Positions 36,345 to 47,300 of a DNA stretch of 64,000 bases are shown here, piece after piece. The stretch lies in contig NW_003314328.1 of assembly GCF_000143415.4 (NCBI RefSeq), positions 244,740-308,739 of the forward strand. Reading direction: 5' to 3'. Both the position numbers and the translations under genes were made by a program. The notes under the pieces are model-generated. The model worked only from the letters and a program-made list of their open reading frames with translations, had not been told where the DNA came from and made no database searches. The first letter of the stretch is position 1; every line of letters starts with the position of its first letter. The DNA is from Selaginella moellendorffii. Lineage: Eukaryota > Streptophyta > Lycopodiopsida > Selaginellales > Selaginellaceae.

Positions 36345-37918
36345 TTAGACCGCCCGGTTGTCGAATCCCACCCATTGCTTCTTCTCGGCATCGAAGAGAT
36401 TGCACTGCGTTAGGATGGTGGTCATGAGCGGAAACCCAAACACGGCCTTATTGAGGTGGCGGTCCCAGTTTTGGAGCAGCGATGCGTGCCCGGCTCGCAA
36501 GTTATAACTTGGAATCTTGGTGGAAAGGTGGTGAGGAATGTGGACACTGATGTCGTGACACAGGAAATCAATCCTGTGAAAACCCAAAGTGAGCCCAAAG
36601 TTCGGAGGAAATCCCGAGTTATACATACCATGCAGGGTATTCGCAGTGAACAGTTCCAGCAAGTTGGGCTCCCACGGCGTTCCACTCGCGGTTCTGCTTG
36701 AATGGGATGTGTGGAGCCGTGTGGTGGACGAGGGTGAAAGTGCTCATCCAGAAGTGGAAGCCCAGCCATGGGAGCAGCCACCACTTGACGAAACCAACGG
36801 GCCCTTGGGTCACCAACAGGGGCAGCAAAACCAAAAGCCCGAAAGCGTAGCAAGCCGCAATGCTCGTCTGAAGAAAACAGGCATTGTCCGTCAACTTTTC
36901 TCAAAAGATGGATAGATGTCTAACCTTGACTTTGGCGTGCTCCTGGGGGCGGAACTTGTTGAGATCGAAATGCCAGAAGAGCCAGTGTCCGATGGAGGCC
37001 ATCCACCAGAGAGGACCCATTGTTGCACGCATCATCGCCTGGCCAATCCTGTCCGCATTGTCAAACTGGTGTGGCCGGAATGGCTGCCATGCCGTGTCCA
37101 TAATCAGCCTGCACATTCGCAGGGAGAAGAATCACGTTAGCATTGAATGCGGGAGAACAAACACAGAAAAAGATCCCCAGAGGATCCTGGAAGAAACGCG
37201 AGAAGCTTACTTGTTGGTGTGTGCATGGTGAGTGTTGTGCTTGATTCTCCACGGCTCGAACGGGAAGACGAGTGGAGTCATGACCGCATTGCCGACGATA
37301 TCATTCACGAGCTGGGATTTGGAGAAGGAGTTATGGCCGCAGTCGTGACCGATGACAAAGAGCCCAGTGGCGGCGGTCCCCAAGAACGCGTAGATGAAAG
37401 GGTAGAGATACCACGGAGCTACGGTCAGGGCTGCGTATCCCGTGGCCAGAGCCGAGATCGTGATCGCCACAGTCTTCCATGCCTTGAAATCATCCACTTC
37501 GAACACCTGATCACAATTGCAAATAAGTTTCTCTTTGATGATCTTTGTTTACCTCCTTTGGGAGCGTCTTGACAACATCGTTCAACACCATGCCGGCAGG
37601 AACCTTCGGAAGATCAAACAAGAAGTGTCATTAGAAACTTTTCTAGCAATCACTTACTGGCTCGCCCATCTGTGTGAATCCCGGAGTCAAGACGATCTCC
37701 CTCTCGGCTGCTTGATCGCTGGCGATTACTCCAGCCGTGATCACATTGAGGCAAAGCCGGAGTCTCGCCTGAAGGACACACACAATGGATTGGAAATACT
37801 AAGGTCAATCTACCTGGCGACGAGGAAATGGAACCAAGACTCTCGCCGGAATCGCACTGCGTGGCCTGTCGACGCGGATGGAAGCCAGAGCGATGCTGCT
37901 GCTACTTGCAGCCGCCAT
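36345..37918 (-). CDS. FAD6: plastid omega-6 fatty acid desaturase, FAD6-like, copy 1
   Basis: Seven exons on the - strand: 37918-37814, 37768-37658, 37603-37553, 37506-37211, 37108-36925, 36867-36629, 36573-36345, giving 404 residues. It introduces the omega-6 double bond into plastid membrane lipids using ferredoxin electrons. Three histidine boxes bind the di-iron centre: HDCGH at 143-147, HNTHH at 179-183, HIPHH at 340-344. Several hydrophobic spans lie between them (for example AITISALATGYAAL, LLVLLPLLV, WWLLPWLGFHFW). The first 35 residues (MAAASSSSIALASIR) look like a plastid transit peptide. The C-terminal half has the FAD6 pattern GTVHCEYP, LCHDISVHIPHH and SYNLRAGH. It is slightly shorter than flowering-plant FAD6 (about 440). 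All splice sites are canonical and the frame is intact. Confidence 0.9.
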
Positions 37919-38308
37919 AGCGGAAAGAAACCCAATGAGCTCGAGCTGCTGAGTTCCAATGCCTAGACACCGCTCTTATATAAAGAGCCCCCTCACGCTT
38001 CTGACCCAACAATCTTGCATGCATGGATTATGGTTCGATAGTTTATCTTGATCAGGGGAGAAGAAAAAAACAAGTGTTGCAAGGTTCGAGCACTCACTGA
38101 CAGTTGAGTTCTTCAGAGAAATGTGCTAGTGTCAGGGAGAATTAACACTGTGGATTCATTCCTTAGATTACAACACTTTCTTTTCCTTCCCTGATCAAGA
38201 TAAACTATCGAGCATGCAAGATTCAGAAGCGCGAGGGGCTCCCTATATAGAGAGCGGTGTCTATACATTGGAAATCAGCAGCTCGAGCTCATTGGGTTTC
38301 TTTCCGCT
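37919..38308. promoter_or_regulatory. bidirectional promoter between the two FAD6-like genes
   Basis: 390 bp between start codons. TATA boxes face outwards: CTTATATAAAG at 37974-37984 for the - gene and CTATATAG at 38243-38250 for the + gene. Outside the central 85 bp the two halves mirror each other, including GTTTATCTTGATCAGGG on the left and its complement on the right. Confidence 0.8.
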
Positions 38309-39914
38309 ATGGCGGCTGCAAGTAGCAGCAGCATCGCTCTGGCTTCCATCCGTATCAGTGCTATTCCGGCAAGAGGCTTGGTTCCATTTCCTCGTCGCAA
38401 GGTACCTTAGTATAGCTCTTCCAATCCAAAGTTTCCCAACTTCTTCAGGCGACACTCCGGCTTTGCCTCGATGTGATCACGGCTGGAGCAATCGCCCGCG
38501 ATCAAGCAGCCGAGAGGAAGGTCGTCATGACTCCGGGATTCACACAGATGGGCGAGCCAGTAAGTGATTTCAATTGATCATCCAAATTATCAGTTCTAGA
38601 AAAGTTTCTAATGATACTTCTTGCTTGATCTTCCGAAGGTTCCTGCCGGCATGGTGTTGAACGACGTTGTCAAGACGCTCCCAAAGGAGGTAAACAAAGA
38701 TCATCAAAAACCTTGGAGCTAAAGGTGTGATCAGGTGTTTGAAGTGGATGATTTCAAGGCATGGAAAACTGTGGCCATCACGGTGTCGGCCCTGGTTACT
38801 GGATACGCAGCCCTGGCCGTAGCTCCATGGTATCTCTACCCTTTTATCTACGCGTTCCTGGGCACCGCCGCCACTGGGCTCTTTGTCATCGGTCACGACT
38901 GCGGCCATAACTCCTTCTCCAAATCCCAGCTCGTGAATGATATCGTCGGCAATGCGGTCATGACTCCACTCGTCTTCCCGTTCGAGCCGTGGAGAATCAA
39001 GCACAACACTCACCATGCACACACCAACAAGTAAGCTTCTCGCGTTTCTTCCAGGATCCTCTGGGGATCTTTCAAACCTTTGGATCGTTTTCTGTGTTTT
39101 TTTCTCCCGCATTCAATGCTAACGTGATTCTTCTCCCTGCGATTGTGCAGGCTGATTATGGACACGGCATGGCAGCCATTCCGGCCACACCAGTTTGACA
39201 ATGCGGACAGGATTGGCCAGGCGATGATGCGTGCAACAATGGGTCCTCTCTGGTGGATGGCCTCCATCGGACACTGGCTCTTCTGGCATTTCGATCTCAA
39301 CAAGTTCCGCCCCCAGGAGCATGCCAAAGTCAAGGTAATATTATCTATCTATCATCTTTTTTAGAAAGTTGACGGCTTGCCTTCTTCAGACGAGCATTGC
39401 GGCTTGCTACGCTTTTGGGTTTTTGGTTTTGCTGCCCCTGTTGGTGACCCAAGGGCCCGTTGGTTTCGTCAAATGGTGGCTGCTCCCATGGCTGGGCTTC
39501 CACTTCTGGATGAGCACCTTCACCCTCGTCCACCACACGGCTCCACACATCCCCTTCAAGCAGAACCGCGAGTGGAACGCCGTGGGAGCTCAACTTGCTG
39601 GAACTGTTCACTGCGAATACCCCGCATGGTACGTAAACACATCCTCATTTCTCGAGAATCTCCTACAAACTTTGGGTTTTTACCACAGGATCGATTTCCT
39701 GTGCCACGACATTAGCGTCCACATTCCTCACCACCTTTCCACCAAGATCCCAAGTTACAACTTGCGAGCCGGGCACGCATCGCTGCTCCAGAACTGGGAC
39801 TGCCACCTCAACAAGGCCGTGTTTGGGGTTCCGCTCATGACCACCATCCTGACGCAATGCAATCTCTTCGACGCAGAGAAGAAGCAATGGGTGGGATTCG
39901 ACAACCGGGCCTGA
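38309..39914 (+). CDS. FAD6: plastid omega-6 fatty acid desaturase, FAD6-like, copy 2
   Basis: Seven exons: 38309-38401, 38449-38559, 38639-38689, 38735-39030, 39151-39334, 39390-39628, 39689-39914, giving 399 residues. Exons 2-6 have the same lengths as in copy 1; exon 1 is 12 bp shorter and exon 7 is 3 bp shorter. All three histidine boxes are intact, shifted by four residues. Differences are mostly in the transit peptide and exon 2 (for example CLDVITAGAIARDQ against CLNVITAGVIASDQ). Both copies look functional, so they may be dosage duplicates or differently regulated. Confidence 0.9.
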
Positions 39915-40181
39915 AAGAGGGTTCTTAAGGGAAGTCCACGATGGCACAAATAAGAATTCTTTCATCATTCATTCGCTCGTGTAGTGTTCTCATCACGAAT
40001 TATTTTATTTTTATTTTCGAGATTTTCATCTGTAAGAACATTTTGATAACAAAAAGGTTTTTATTCTTCTCATTACAACCATTTTAAACCATTTATTATA
40101 AACGCGAAATTGTCCCGTGAGGAAAAATTGGGTCTGAAGTTCAAGAAAAGGAAGAAAAACGAAGGTGGACGAGCGGCAGGG

Positions 40182-42005
40182 CTACTTTGAACGATAGCAA
40201 GCTCTCTTAGCGGCCCGAACAATGTCTTCGATCTAAATCAACCATACACACGATTGACGAAACGAAAAAGATAGAAGAAGCGATTTTTTTTACCTGAGGA
40301 AGCGCCAAGCGTTCCAAGTTCGCAGCGTAAGGCATTGGAATGTCGGCACCGGAAATCCTCTCGATTGGAGCATCCAAGTAGTCAAAGGTTTCCTCCTGGA
40401 CGCTAGCACTGCACAAGAGTTTCACCATGTCGCTCGAGGAAAAGAAACGAGCATCGCAGACTTACCAGACTTCGGCACAAACGCCGTGCTGTGGCCACCC
40501 CTCCTCCACAGCAACGAGACGGTATGTCTTTCTCACTGATGCGTTGATGGTCTCTCTGTCAAGCGGACGTATGGAGCGAAGATTGATCACTTCCGCCTTG
40601 ATGCCGTCCTTGGCCAACTCGTCAGCAGCCTAGTAGAAGATCGTATGATTTTAGGCACGGAAAGACGAAATCAAGGAAATGTCTTACTTTTAGCGCAAAA
40701 CCAACCATCTTCGAGAAAGCAGTGATCGTTACATCAGTTCCTTCTCGTTCCACCTACAGCAGACTCAAAAACATTACTCACTAGAGAAACAGGAAAAAGC
40801 TCTACCTTGGCCTTTCCTATCGGTAGAGTGAAGTTTGGATCCCGAACTTGTGAGGACACTGGGAAGTTCTCCCCGTACCTACAAAAATAAAACTATATGA
40901 GACAAGTCCGAGTTGCATTGTTCCACTTACAGCAACTCGTTTTCCAAAAACACAACAGGATCGGGATCCCTGATTGCTGCTTTCAAAAGGCCTCGTGCAT
41001 CTTCCGCCGAGTATGGAGTCACGACTTTTAGCCCCGGACAGGACCCGTACCATGCTGCAAAGCACTGAAAGATGAAAATAAAAATGGAGCCAACTCTCGC
41101 AGAACAGAGCGCTCACCTGTGAGTGTTGAGCACCAACACCGGCAGCTGCACCATTGGGACCCCGGAATACAATGGGAACAGCTATTTGCCCTCCGGACAT
41201 ATAGTATGTCTTTGCTGCAGAGTTGATGATGTGATCAATAGCCTAAAATCAACACGAACAAGACTTAGAAAAAAACGTAAACGTGATAAGCATCTACCTG
41301 CATAGCAAAGTTGAACGTCATGAACTCCACGATAGGCTTGAGGCCTTGAAACGCCGCTCCAACACCGATGCCAGTAAAACCAGCCTGAGAAGTCCAGTCC
41401 ATTCATTACGACCTTCGCAACTTGATAAAATCAAAGCACTCACTTCTGTGATAGGCGTGTCGAGCACCCGGTCAGGTCCGTATTTTTGCAACAATCCTTT
41501 TGTGACCTTTAGTCCAGACATTTGTTACCACGTAAGTCTACACAGAGAAGACAAAGAAAGAGCTCACCTTGTAAGCGCCTTGATACTCTCCAACCTGGAC
41601 ACATTCATTCCCATCAAGGAATGGAAAGAAAAAGCATCGATAAAGGAGAAAGCATACCTCTTCTCCCATCACAAACACTTTAGGATCGGCAGCCATCTCC
41701 TCGTCAATGGCGGAGTTGAGCGCATCACGAACAGTCATCTAGTTTAATCAAAGAAGAAAGCCTCAGTATCAAAGCTTGAAAAAGAAGAAAATTAAGCTGC
41801 CCGACCTGATCTCCACTGGCAGCTGCTAGATTCCTGACGCTCATCCATTTTGTCTGCCGCACCGACCAAACGATAAGAACACCCGAGGAATCGCATAGGA
41901 ATGCGAGCTGCTGTGCCCTAGTCCTCGCATTGGAAGAGGATTTCTTACCAGGGATCTCCGGCAGGGCAAATGACGAGACGACGAGCGCACAATCCCAGGA
42001 AACAT
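40182..42005 (-). CDS. PDHB: pyruvate dehydrogenase E1 component subunit beta, mitochondrial
   Basis: Thirteen exons on the - strand: 42005-41949, 41853-41806, 41738-41658, 41594-41568, 41506-41444, 41384-41298, 41242-41117, 41064-40931, 40878-40806, 40753-40688, 40629-40466, 40408-40294, 40232-40182. They give 363 residues, the length of the plant enzyme. With the alpha subunit it forms the thiamine-diphosphate-dependent E1 that decarboxylates pyruvate in the mitochondrial matrix. Hallmarks: [82 protein letters not shown], and the C-terminal [12 protein letters not shown] and [17 protein letters not shown]. The N-terminal 30 residues ([18 protein letters not shown]) form an Arg/Ser-rich mitochondrial presequence. 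It is tail-to-tail with FAD6 copy 2 (267 bp apart). Confidence 0.95.
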
Positions 42006-42266
42006 AGCTCCGCAATCCGCCGATCAAGCGCCGCGCCCGCGATTGGAAGAACAAGCGCTCCCCTGTGCTCTTCGCTTTACCACATTCCTAATTTCAGGGT
42101 TGACAAGGGCATTGTTAGGGATTTGCGTGTTCATCCGATGGGATATTCCATCCAGCAAAACGGAACATTCCGCTACATCTAGTGACGGAGAATATTCCGT
42201 TGGCCGAGGGAATCTTAGGGCTTTGGAAATTATTTAAAAAGGACTTTCTTCCTCCTCTGGCGAGCG
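42006..42266. promoter_or_regulatory. shared divergent promoter region (PDHB / OTU)
   Basis: 261 bp between the start codons of the two diverging genes, so both 5' UTRs and promoters must share it. No clear TATA box. Confidence 0.55.
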
Positions 42267-43552
42267 ATGGACGAGAGCGTTGTGGTGCGCCGGATCATTC
42301 CCGCGGACAACAGTTGCCTCTTCAATGCGGTCGGGTATGGCGCTCGTAGATGAGTGACGATTCGCGATTTCTAGGGCTCTTGCACTTTGGTCCAGGTACG
42401 TGATGGAGCACAACAAGAGCAAATCCTCGGAATTGAGAGAGGTTTGCACAGATCTAGCCGCTGCTCCGCCGCATTTCGCTGACGCATTGCGATTCTTCCA
42501 GGTTATCGCCGCCACTGTGATTAGCGATCCCGAGTCTTACAATGAGGCATTCCTTGGCAAGCCAAACGGCGACTATTGCCAGTGGATACTTAATCCCGAG
42601 AAATGGGGAGGTTTGTAGAGAAAAACTCGCGATTTTTCTTCTTTGTTCTTGCTAGTTTTTTTTTCTCTTTTGTCGTTGCTTTGTTCTTGGATAGGAGCGA
42701 TTGAGCTCGTGATTGTTCTTGGTCGTTATTTTTTTCTTTGAAGTTGCTAAAAACTTTGTTCTTGGATAGGAGTGATTGAGCTCGCGATTGTTCTTACTCG
42801 TTATTTTTTTTCTTTGTGGCTAAAAATCTTTATTCCTGGATAGGAGCGATTGAGCTCGCGATTTTGTCGGCCTATTATAGACGCGAGATAGCTGCATATG
42901 ATATTCAAACTACACGCTGTGATCTCTATGGCCAGGTACTGAGAAATCGAAAAGAATGGAGCTCGTTGCAATGCTCAAAGTGATGATTTTTCTTGTTTCT
43001 GCGCAGGATAAAAGCTACCAAGAGCGTGTCATGGTTATCTATGATGGATTGCACTATGATGCTCTTGCGGTACGTATTTTTCTCGAGAAAAAAAGAGTGA
43101 GATGAGAGGAGCTCGTTTTCAAGACACTGAGAACTACTCTCGCAGTTGGCTCCTTTTGCGGGTGCTCCTGAAGACGTCGATCAAACAGTTTTCAAGGTGG
43201 ACGAGTATGGCCACATTGGTCCAGCGGAGCGTTTGGCAGTGAAACTAGTCGAGGAATCTCACAGGTTTCTTAAGTTTCACAGTGTAGTTTCGATTGTTTC
43301 TCAACCTTGAATCTTATGACTTATAGGAACCGGAAGTTCACAGATACTGCGAGCTTCACGCTGCGTTGTGGAATTTGCCAAGAAGGCGTGGTGGGACAAA
43401 AGGTGCGAGCTCCATTTTTCTCTGCGGCTTGTTCGATCTTCTCGCACAATTTTTCACCAGGAACTTACGTGAAGGCTATGTTTCTTTTGGTGTAGGAAGC
43501 TGTGGAGCACGCGAAGCTCACCGGGCACACCAATTTCCAGGAGTTTAGATAA
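42267..43552 (+). CDS. OTU-domain deubiquitinase, OTU1/YOD1 type
   Basis: Seven exons: 42267-42334, 42396-42610, 42844-42935, 43007-43069, 43146-43264, 43327-43402, 43496-43552, giving 229 residues. It cleaves ubiquitin chains; OTU1/YOD1 works with the Cdc48/p97 segregase in ER-associated degradation. The catalytic Asp/Cys motif is PADNSCLFNAV (Cys17) and the catalytic His is in IYDGLHYDAL (His141). The C-terminus carries one C2H2 finger (CGICQ and HAKLTGH), as in OTU1. The N-terminal UBX-like region of yeast and animal OTU1 is absent, as in short plant forms. Intron 2 holds a tandem repeat of its own splice acceptor. Confidence 0.9.
42665..42862 (+). repeat. 75-bp tandem repeat in OTU intron 2 with decoy splice acceptors
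   Basis: Three copies of a segment ending in GGATAGGAGCGATTGAGCTC have acceptor AGs at 42694, 42769 and 42843. Only the last leads into open exon 3; use of the first runs into a TGA within about 16 codons. Confidence 0.85.
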
Positions 43553-44332
43553 CACTGTGAAGTTGGAGTGAGAGAACTAGACAACGCTGTTACTATAGCG
43601 AGACAAGCTTTGGATCTCTCGTCCTGTTCTACCTTTTGGTGGTTTTTGACGAGAGATTACGTGTTGTAATACTACTGCAACGTGCGCCGTTGGATGCGTG
43701 ACGCGTGTCTCGTGTCGCATCCAACGGCTCTGAACCGCATTTTGCATCGAGCTTGCCAACCATTATTTCTACCAGGCGCTAGGGTTTTAGTGTGGCTCTC
43801 TGGCGCGATGGCGCTGTGCTGCGGCGCTGGCGATCTTGCCGATCGTTGGCTGTAATGCGGATTCATCGCGGGCGTGCTCTCGTCGGTATTGGATTCTTTC
43901 TGACGCTGTCGCTGATCAGGAGCACCCGGATCGGATTATCTGGATGCGATCAAGCAAAGGATGTAGCAAATGCCGCGAGTGATCGATCGCCAGATAAGTT
44001 CTTGCTCCCTCAATCTCTCTAGGATTGCATGGAGTTTAGATTGTTCTTGTGTGTGATTGATTGGAATGTGTTTGATTAATCTCCCCCAAATGTTTTTGAT
44101 TTTTATATTCCTTGCGACTGTCCATCCTTGGCGGGCACATGTCCAGTGTCTTTTCTGGTCTGCGAATGTTTGAGGAACGATTCCCCTAGCTTGGCTTTGG
44201 ACAAAAGCCAGCCTTTTCAGATAAGTCGGCTTGAGAGGCAACTAACTATGATGATTGTCGATCGATGCGTGCTTTTGCCTTACCTGTATTCTTCTTTTTC
44301 TTCGCATTGTTTGCCTCGGTTTGAGCCGAGGC

Positions 44333-44365
<33 letters not shown>

Positions 44366-47300
44366 TTTGCTCGCTCTTGAAACCAAAGCGTCTACATTAT
44401 ATCGTATGCGCATAAAGATGACTGCTGTCGAGTCCTCCTAGTGGCAGTTAAACTGGGACCAGTTTTAACAACCTTTTGTGGTGGGCTCACGGCAAGCTGG
44501 AGCCGCTGGTTGTGGCTCCGTGTGAGATATGCTGCTGCTGATATGTATGTGCTATAGGGGCCCGTGCGCACGCTATCCCCTCCCCTTAGAAAAAAGAAGA
44601 ATGCTTTGGGTCCCGCGCGACATTCTCGTGAGATGGAAAAGGAGTCGTCCCTCCCTTCCCTCCTCCTCCCCCCAAGTTTTTAAGCCTCTCTCTCCACACT
44701 AAATGATTTTTAGTATTGACTATTTGCCTGTGCCTGTGGTTTCTTCTGGCTTGCCTGTTTCGTTGTCTGGCTTGGGCCTCCCTACCTAGTCTGAGTTCTA
44801 GAACTGTTGCATTGCCAGGGTCTAGTTTACTTTCACATCATACCTATGGACATCATAGGATGTTTGTACTGTGGTGTTGGGGGCTTCCAGCATGCAGGTC
44901 TACGGGGGTGTGCTGCTGTGCTGTGTGCACTGTTGGGGTTTTGTTTGCCTTCTTTCTAACTGTGAAAGGATACAAATCACTGCACTGGCTTCCCTCCTAG
45001 TACCTCACATGCATTTGATCATCATGTGTGGCCTACTAACTCCGTCTTAGCTTACACCCCCTTCTTTCGGCCAATTGTCTCTACCTGCATTACCAGTTGA
45101 ATCAATGAATGCGTATCAGCTGGTCAGCCAGACGAACCGAGGAAAATTTAAAAACTGAGCTCGACACTTGATGTGTCGAATGGATGGGAATGTTTAGGAT
45201 CCGTCACGACCACACGTTGTGTGCGTGACATGTAAGATATGCGATCAGATATCGCTCTTGGAAGAGTGTGATCTCCTCTTTCCGTTCGTAGAATTACTAA
45301 ATAGCGCCTACGGCTACAAGGGGGAAAGCCTCCTTTAATCTCATGCTGATTGTCGGCATTGCATCCTGACTGTTCTGCAATCTTTGATGTAGATAGCTAT
45401 CGGCTTACAACCCCGTACTGGCTATAGAGCCAGCTTTGGCTTGTTCTTGGTTGTCCTTCTTGGTTCTTTAAAGCAATTTGAGTGATTACTATATTCTAGC
45501 TCAGAACTCAGAAGTTCATAGCTTCTAATAATAAAATTTGGATGTTTTTTGCAGGGAAAATCTCACCGCAGTAGCTGGTTCTGCTTGTACTGGTGGCTGC
45601 TGATGATGGGAACTGGTGAACAGAAGCGAAGAGATACAAGTAGGTAGGGGCCTCAACTCTCACAGCGCTGAAGCAGCTATACTCTGCACCGCAAACTTAA
45701 TGACAAGTTTGGAACAGCAGGTGTGTATTGGTGCAAGGAAGATGGGATTGGAGTCGGGAGTGGATGGATGGGATGGGACTGGTAAAGCAGTCTCTGCTCG
45801 GGTGTGCCAGAGAAGGCGGAGACTCTCTCATCGCACAAGAGCTGAGATGTGACTCTTCACTTAGTCCTTGGTAGAGCTGGGAAGGAAAGAAGACCCCTTC
45901 ATAGAGAGCCTGCCCGTGGTATGTACAGCGATCACATTTTACTCTCTTTGACAAAGACGATCTGGGGAGAATCTATTTGACTCAGACTAGATACGAACAA
46001 ATTTTCTAAAGGAAATCGAAATCGGCAGAGAATATGATATGAATGCTACAAGAAAAGCGGAGGTGAGGTATATAATATTGTTTCATTACGCTTTATTAAT
46101 GTTTTGTTTTGTTTTTTCTTTCTTGTGTATGCAGTGATTCTGTTAGCAACATTGGTTTGAGTAGCCAACCGGCCAGCCTGCCTACCACTAGCCAGCCACC
46201 GTTGGAAAGAATGCCAAGTTTCGGCTGAAGTACATGCACAAAAATACATGGAACCAACTCTGGTGTTTGAGAAAGGAAGATGCCTTTTCCGGTTTCCAAA
46301 ACAACCCCGGAGGGAGCGGAAGCATGGAAGGTGAACAATGCGGAAGCAGCAACGAATATAGGGACAAAGGCAACAAAAAACAAGACACATTCCGTGAGAT
46401 ATTACTAGTTTATCGACACCGAGGTAACGCGGACTTACACACAAACTGCAGGGAACATCTGGCTGGGGAGCAGACACCAGGCAAGTAAGCAGATTTCCTA
46501 CTTAAAAAACAGGGAGGGAGAGAGGGGCCCTGATACTTTTCAATTTAAATGCTTACAGCCAGCAAAGGTTTCCTGCTATGGGCTTGATGAGAGCCCCTCA
46601 AAAGCAGCGGGTCTGTGCAAGTGGTGGCGGTTTCTTCGACTGCAGCACGCTGAGCTACTCCCAAGGTAGAGTTAACTAAAGTAAGACCCGTGTTGCATTT
46701 GCATCATCGTTACAGTAGTGGCTGCGATTCTGCTAACACTCTTTCTAGAAATATGTTTGTATAAGCAGCTCTCCTAATTTTGTGTGTTTTTTCTTGTCAT
46801 CTCAGCTGTGCCTCGGTAAGGTCCCTTGTGCACGCCATGGCTGGTACCATCATCATGTCGACCATATGGCTTGTCAAGTCGTGCCCGTTTATGCTCCAGT
46901 TTGGGCTTCCTTTCTGGCCCAGGCGGGGAGCCACACTTGCCACGGCTCCAGAACTTTGAAATCAACCAGCAGGAAGGTAAGCTCTCGCTCTGTTTGACTT
47001 GCTTTTTGAGCTGGCTTGGCTAATGCATTTTAGGACGCCAATAATGAGTGAGTGTGGTTGACTGTCTCGCTACTGTGTTGTTTGTGTTCGAAAAGAAGCA
47101 TTTTGATGGTGGCTCTTCATGCAATTGTTTTTGACTGATTTGATAGATTCGGCTATTCTTACGTTCTTGTGGTCTTGGTCTCGGTCTTTTACGGTATTGG
47201 CCGCAGTTTTTTTATGATATCTTTGTGATTGTGGGGGATGGCTGATTGGCATTACGTCACGGGCAGGATAGAGGCTTGGCTCATTGTCATCGTCTCGAGT

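Larger units (their letters stand above)
36296..39980. repeat. large inverted repeat carrying two desaturase genes
   Basis: Left arm about 36296-38080 and right arm about 38165-39980 are near mirror images, including introns, both promoters and the first 3' UTR bases. The unique spacer is about 85 bp, centred near 38120. It is a recent head-to-head duplication. Confidence 0.9.
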
